Part shown: one piece after another, positions 63,951-64,000 of the stretch
How positions within the stretch are numbered: the first letter of the stretch is position 1
How the letters are laid out: each line of letters starts with the position of its first letter
Source of the DNA: Desulfitobacterium sp050251735
GTDB lineage: Bacteria; Bacillota; Desulfitobacteriia; Desulfitobacteriales; Desulfitobacteriaceae
Assembly: GCA_050251735.1 (NCBI GenBank)
Contig: JBFWMF010000016.1
Coordinates: 16,206 to 80,205, forward strand
DNA: 64,000 nt
Direction: 5' to 3'
Position numbers and translations under genes: made by a program
Notes under the pieces: generated by a model
Database searches by the model: none
Seen by the model: only the letters and a program-made list of their open reading frames with translations
Told to the model about the DNA's origin: nothing

Positions 63951-64000
63951 ATATTAGGGTGAAGACAAAAGACAATGTATATGATATAATTTAATCATAT

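Overview
The window reads as chromosomal DNA of a respiring, low-to-mid GC Gram-positive anaerobe of the Desulfitobacterium/Desulfosporosinus type. Grounds: many AAGGAGG ribosome sites with ATG, GTG and TTG starts; three Tat-exported molybdopterin oxidoreductase operons with NrfD anchors; a NosR/PceC-like flavin and iron-sulfur membrane protein; and a glycyl-radical microcompartment. The genus is inferred from gene content, not from a marker gene.

Layout. (1) 1-12.8 kb is housekeeping: a thioredoxin-reductase-like flavoprotein, hom-thrB on the minus strand, then ilvE-ilvD-ilvB-ilvN-ilvC-leuC-leuD-leuB behind a ykkC-type leader that best fits the ppGpp (2a) class. leuA is absent. (2) 12.9-37.2 kb holds three paralogous respiratory modules. 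Each has a NarX/DegS-like kinase, a LuxR-type regulator, a molybdenum catalytic subunit, a four-cluster ferredoxin subunit and an NrfD anchor. Module 2 also carries a TorD-like chaperone, a NosR-like protein and a polyferredoxin. In all three modules a receiver-like domain is fused in frame upstream of the Tat signal, with a perfect internal Shine-Dalgarno and ATG. Five transcription units share the element CC(G/T)ACAGA-N19-TAAA(A/C)T. The module 1 kinase and regulator have both lost their phosphotransfer residues. Two gene scars (TorD tail, polyferredoxin tail) record recombination between modules. (3) 37.2-39.1 kb is an IS1182-type insertion sequence.

(4) 39.4-53.9 kb is one long operon for a choline-degrading microcompartment: choline TMA-lyase CutC with CutD, four hexameric BMC proteins, PduU/EutS-like, PduT-like and GrpU-like shell proteins, a EutN vertex protein, PduS, PduL, EutP/EutJ/EutQ/EutT-like proteins and two acylating aldehyde dehydrogenases. 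One of these has serine in place of the catalytic cysteine. The expected flow is choline to trimethylamine plus acetaldehyde, then acetyl-CoA, acetyl phosphate and acetate, with electrons leaving through PduS/PduT or an alcohol dehydrogenase elsewhere. (5) 54-64 kb is a probable accessory region for the same substrate class: a truncated EamA transporter, a BCCT transporter interrupted by one in-frame TGA, a LysR regulator, a cytoplasmic phosphodiesterase-family enzyme whose promoter is nearly the same as the BCCT promoter, a chemoreceptor behind a c-di-GMP-I riboswitch, and a zinc-type alcohol dehydrogenase. A 23-residue lysine-rich small protein occurs twice (12,975 and 62,464), each time with the same upstream box.

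All calls come from reading the sequence. Family names rest on motifs and remembered family features, not on database searches.
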